A stretch of DNA of 64,000 nucleotides, from NCBI RefSeq assembly GCF_003730275.1, contig NZ_QTTA01000005.1, positions 16,055-80,054 of the forward strand, read 5' to 3'. A program made the position numbers and the translations under genes. This stretch comes from Brevundimonas halotolerans. GTDB taxonomy: Bacteria; Pseudomonadota; Alphaproteobacteria; Caulobacterales; Caulobacteraceae. The notes beneath the pieces were generated by a model that was not told the DNA's origin, ran no database searches, and saw nothing but the letters and a program-made list of their open reading frames with translations. Below, one piece after another: positions 60,902-64,000 of the stretch. Position 1 is the first letter of the stretch. Each line of letters starts with the position of its first letter.

Positions 60902-63547
60902 ATGTCCAGCCTCAAAGAGATCCGTTCGACCTTCCTCGACTATTTCGCCGCCGATGGTCACACCAAGGTGCAGTCCGCGCCGCTGGTGCCGCAGAACGAT
61001 CCGACCCTGCTGTTCGTCAATGCCGGCATGGTGCCGTTCAAGAACGTCTTCACCGGTCAGGAGAAGCGTCCCTACAACCGCGCGACCAGTGCCCAGAAAT
61101 GCGTGCGCGCCGGGGGCAAGCACAATGACCTGGACAATGTCGGCTACACCGCCCGCCACCACACCTTCTTCGAGATGATGGGCAATTTCTCGTTCGGCGA
61201 TTACTTCAAGGAACACGCCATCGAGGCCGCCTGGAACCTCGTGACCAAGGACTTCGGCATTCCGAAGGACCGGCTGATGGCCACCGTCTATATCGACGAC
61301 GATGAGGCCTTCGACCTGTGGAAGAAGATCGCCGGCCTGCCCGAAAGCCGCATCACCCGCATCGCCGGCTCGGACAATTTCTGGTCGATGGGCGACACCG
61401 GCCCGTGCGGTCCGTGTACCGAAATCTTCTATGACCACGGCGACCATATCTGGGGCGGCCCGCCCGGAACGCCGGACGAGGACGGCGACCGCTGGGTCGA
61501 GATCTGGAACCTGGTCTTCATGCAGTTCGAACAGCAGGAAGACGGCACCCGCCTGAACCTGCCCAAGCCGTCGATCGACACCGGCATGGGGCTGGAACGC
61601 GTCGCCGCCGTGCTGCAGGGCGTGCATTCCAACTACGAAACCGATCTGTTCCGTACTCTGATCAACGCCTCGGAAGAGGCCACCGGCGTGGCCGCCCAGG
61701 GTGATCAGGCGCCCAGCCACCGGGTGATCGCCGACCACCTGCGGTCGTCGTCCTTCCTGATCGCCGATGGCGTGACGCCGTCGAACGAGGGCCGGGGCTA
61801 TGTGCTGCGCCGCATCATGCGCCGGGCCATGCGCCACGCCCACCTGCTGGGCGCGGCGGACCCGCTGATGCACCGTCTGGTGCCGACGCTGGTCGCCGAG
61901 ATGGGCGAGGCCTATCCCGAGCTGACCCGGGCCCAGGCCACCATCGAGGACACGCTGAAGCAGGAAGAGCTGCGCTTCCGCACCACGCTCGGCCGCGGCA
62001 TGACCCTGTTCGAGGAGGCAACGCGCGATCTGGCCGAGGGCGGCACCCTGCCCGGCGCGACCGCCTTTGCCCTCTATGACACCTATGGCTTCCCGCTGGA
62101 CCTGACCCAGGACGAGGCGCGCCGCCGCGGTTTTGCCGTCGACACCGATGGTTTCGAAGCGGCGATGACCGAACAGCGCGACCGCTCGCGCGAGCACTGG
62201 AAGGGGTCGGGCCAGACGGCCTCAACCGCCGAATGGCTGGCGCTGCGCGACCGCCTCGGGCCGACCGATTTCATCGGCTATGACGACGTGGACGGCACCG
62301 GCGAGGTGCTGGCGCTGGTGGTCGACGGAGCCCCGGCTGAACAGGCACCCGAGGGGGCCGAGGCCGAGCTCGTGCTGGACCGCACGCCCTTTTACGGCGA
62401 AGGCGGCGGACAGGCCGGTGATCGCGGCACGCTAAGCTGGACCGGCGGCCGGGCCGAGGTGCTGGATGTGCAAAAGCCCGCGCCTGACCTCTATGTCCAC
62501 CGTATCCGCATCACCTCGGGCACGCTGAAGACCGGCGACCGGGTCGAGGCCTCGGTGACGGCTCTGGCCCGCCTGACCACCCGGTCGAACCACTCGGCCG
62601 CGCACCTGCTGCACGCGGCGCTCAAGAATGTGCTGGGCCCGCACGTGGCGCAGAAGGGCCAGATGGTCGACGCCGAGCGGATGCGTTTCGACTTCAGCCA
62701 CAACGCCCCGGTGACCGACGACGAACTGGCCCGGATCGAGGATGAGGTGAACGCCGTCATCCGTCAGAACCTGCCGGCCGAGACCAAGCTGATGGGCCCC
62801 GATGAGGCCATTGCCGCGGGCGCCGTGGCCCTGTTCGGCGAGAAATATGGCGACGAGGTCCGGGTGCTGACGTTGGGCCACAGCCTGGTCGAGGACAAAC
62901 CCTATTCGGTCGAGCTGTGCGGCGGCACGCACGTCGCGCGCACGGGCGACATCGCCCTGTTCAAGATCGTCTCGGAGAGCGGCATCGCCGCCGGCGTCCG
63001 CCGCATCGAGGCCCTGACCGGAGAGCCCGCCCGTCAGTATCTGGAAGCCCAGGCCCGCGTGGCGCGCGGTCTGGCCCGCGACTTCAAGATCCAGCCCGCC
63101 GATGTGCCGGGCCGGGTCGAGGCGCTGCAGACCTCGGTCAAGACGCTGGAGAAACAGGTCGCCGAGCTCAAGAAGCAGGTCGCCCTGGGCGGCGGCAGGG
63201 GCGGCAATACCGCGCCCGAGGAGATCGGTGGCACCAGGCTGATCGCGCGGGTGCTGGACGGCGTCGACGGCAAGGGCCTACGCGGCGTGGCCGAGGATTT
63301 CCGCAAACAGGTGGTTAGCGGCGTCGTCGCCCTGATCGGCACCACCGACGGCAAGGCGGCGGTGACCGTGGCCGTGACCTCGGACGTCACCGACCGGATC
63401 AACGCCGCCGACCTGGCCCGCGCCGCCGTCCTGGCCATGGGCGGGCAAGGCGCCGGCGGCAAGCCAGACTTTGCCCAAGGCGGAGCCCCCGACGCCAGCA
63501 AGGCCGAGGCCGGGCTGCAGGCCGTACGGGATGCGCTGGGAGGCTGA
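60902..63547 (+). CDS. alaS: Alanyl-tRNA synthetase
   Basis: An 881-residue class II synthetase. The aminoacylation domain opens with [20 protein letters not shown] and includes [20 protein letters not shown] and [20 protein letters not shown]. The editing domain carries the zinc motifs HSAAH ([16 protein letters not shown]) and CGGTH ([17 protein letters not shown]). The C-Ala oligomerisation region ends in [18 protein letters not shown], the usual terminus. Full length. Confidence 0.97.
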   Translation: MSSLKEIRSTFLDYFAADGHTKVQSAPLVPQNDPTLLFVNAGMVPFKNVFTGQEKRPYNRATSAQKCVRAGGKHNDLDNVGYTARHHTFFEMMGNFSFGDYFKEHAIEAAWNLVTKDFGIPKDRLMATVYIDDDEAFDLWKKIAGLPESRITRIAGSDNFWSMGDTGPCGPCTEIFYDHGDHIWGGPPGTPDEDGDRWVEIWNLVFMQFEQQEDGTRLNLPKPSIDTGMGLERVAAVLQGVHSNYETDLFRTLINASEEATGVAAQGDQAPSHRVIADHLRSSSFLIADGVTPSNEGRGYVLRRIMRRAMRHAHLLGAADPLMHRLVPTLVAEMGEAYPELTRAQATIEDTLKQEELRFRTTLGRGMTLFEEATRDLAEGGTLPGATAFALYDTYGFPLDLTQDEARRRGFAVDTDGFEAAMTEQRDRSREHWKGSGQTASTAEWLALRDRLGPTDFIGYDDVDGTGEVLALVVDGAPAEQAPEGAEAELVLDRTPFYGEGGGQAGDRGTLSWTGGRAEVLDVQKPAPDLYVHRIRITSGTLKTGDRVEASVTALARLTTRSNHSAAHLLHAALKNVLGPHVAQKGQMVDAERMRFDFSHNAPVTDDELARIEDEVNAVIRQNLPAETKLMGPDEAIAAGAVALFGEKYGDEVRVLTLGHSLVEDKPYSVELCGGTHVARTGDIALFKIVSESGIAAGVRRIEALTGEPARQYLEAQARVARGLARDFKIQPADVPGRVEALQTSVKTLEKQVAELKKQVALGGGRGGNTAPEEIGGTRLIARVLDGVDGKGLRGVAEDFRKQVVSGVVALIGTTDGKAAVTVAVTSDVTDRINAADLARAAVLAMGGQGAGGKPDFAQGGAPDASKAEAGLQAVRDALGG

Positions 63548-63777
63548 ACCACGAACCGGAAAGCGGACTCTTCAGGTGGCGGCTTTGGGTGGAAAGCGGA
63601 CGAAGCTCTCACGCTTCTTTCCAGGTTTTCAGCGCAAGTTCGGACGAAGACCTCGCAAGCTCTGCGCCAGGAAGAAATCAACTGAACATCAGCGAGCTCT
63701 AGGACCAATCGACATTCAGGGATTCACGTGAGCCTGAATGCGTGATTCATAGGTCTCCGCTTTGACGGAGGTCTGTG
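63548..63777. other. Gap between alaS and the IS element
   Basis: No gene is seen. GGAAAGCGGAC occurs twice (about 63559 and 63590) as a direct repeat. The part from about 63700 is probably the IS left end. Confidence 0.5.
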
Positions 63778-64000
63778 ATGGGTGTGAAGCGGTACGAACT
63801 GGATGAGGCGCAGTGGGCTCGGATCGAGCCGCTGCTCCCGGGGAAGGCGTCGGATCCCGGGCGGACGGGGTCAGACAACCGCCTGTTCGTGAACGGCGTG
63901 CTGTGGGTGCTGCGTTCCGGCGCTCACTGGCAGGACCTTCCCGAGCGCTACGGCAAGTGGAAGACGGCGCACAAGCGTTTCAGCCGTTGGGCCGCAGCGG
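63778..64000 (+). mobile_element. IS5-type transposase gene, 5' part (runs off the window)
   Basis: The frame starts ATG at 63778 and reads [20 protein letters not shown], then [40 protein letters not shown], the N-terminal DUF4096-like domain of IS5/IS427-group transposases. It continues past 64000. The left end of the element should lie in 63690-63777; sequence GATTCACG and CGTGATTC near 63721-63748 could belong to its terminal repeat, but the boundary cannot be fixed from one side. Confidence 0.85.

Noticed and set aside
60818..62197. 459-residue minus-strand frame inside alaS
   Set aside because: It is an antisense shadow of alaS codons with no recognisable domain; other long antisense frames (for example 3443-5650, 7749-10784, 37645-39714) were dropped for the same reason.
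1..64000. CRISPR array or tRNA/rRNA genes
   Set aside because: No regularly spaced direct repeats of CRISPR length and no cloverleaf or rRNA signature was seen on reading; a tRNAscan run would settle small RNAs.

Overview
The window is a GC-rich chromosomal segment from an alphaproteobacterium of the order Caulobacterales, most likely Brevundimonas or a close relative. The evidence is the set of cell-cycle genes (ctrA; chpT followed by a CheY and a CheR; a DivJ/PleC-type kinase; mucR), fliI-fliJ behind a canonical CtrA box, recA-alaS adjacency, and a complete RcGTA-type gene transfer agent (GTA) cluster.

Layout. 1-6900 is housekeeping: rluD, a small GNAT, rpoH with a recognisable promoter, a degenerate receiver protein, purA, serC and a DnaJ-like chaperone. 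6912-21244 is one minus-strand GTA cluster holding counterparts of RcGTA g1 to g15 in canonical order: small and large terminase, portal, g3.5, prohead protease, capsid, connectors, tail, tape measure, hub, peptidase and the large g15 protein. It is interrupted between protease and capsid by two non-GTA genes and decorated by short repeats, some lying inside GTA coding sequence. 21354-26174 holds a hybrid histidine kinase, a YcgN-type protein and an ABC-F ATPase. 26175-26814 is non-coding and strongly structured. 26815-33263 holds an orphan NMT1-like lipoprotein, a Pro-rich secreted protein, two DUF2336 proteins flanking mucR, a DUF4287/DUF5655 protein and a vapBC pair. 33264-39600 holds cysK, fliIJ, and a GH10 xylanase convergent with a GH3 glycosidase. 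39719-41873 is ctrA divergent from a two-gene operon (DnaA-like HTH plus DUF6456) that I read as the GTA activators gafY-gafZ. 41969-57803 holds sufE, the DivJ-like kinase, small conserved unknowns, a MA-like peptidase, prfC, cysQ, chpT-cheY-cheR, an M28 peptidase and a GNAT-nitrilase fusion. 57943-64000 holds a DUF1328 protein, about 1 kb of repeat-rich non-coding DNA, recA, a DCC-family protein, alaS and the start of an IS5-type transposase.

How they work together. The GTA structural operon, its probable direct activators (gafYZ-like), and two members of the CckA-ChpT-CtrA phosphorelay that governs GTA and motility genes in alphaproteobacteria lie within 46 kb. The GTA cluster is the main system here. 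The family is known; the insertion of two foreign genes in the head module, the repeat invasions of g3.5, g4, g5 and g12, and the g1/g2 overlap are the unusual points.
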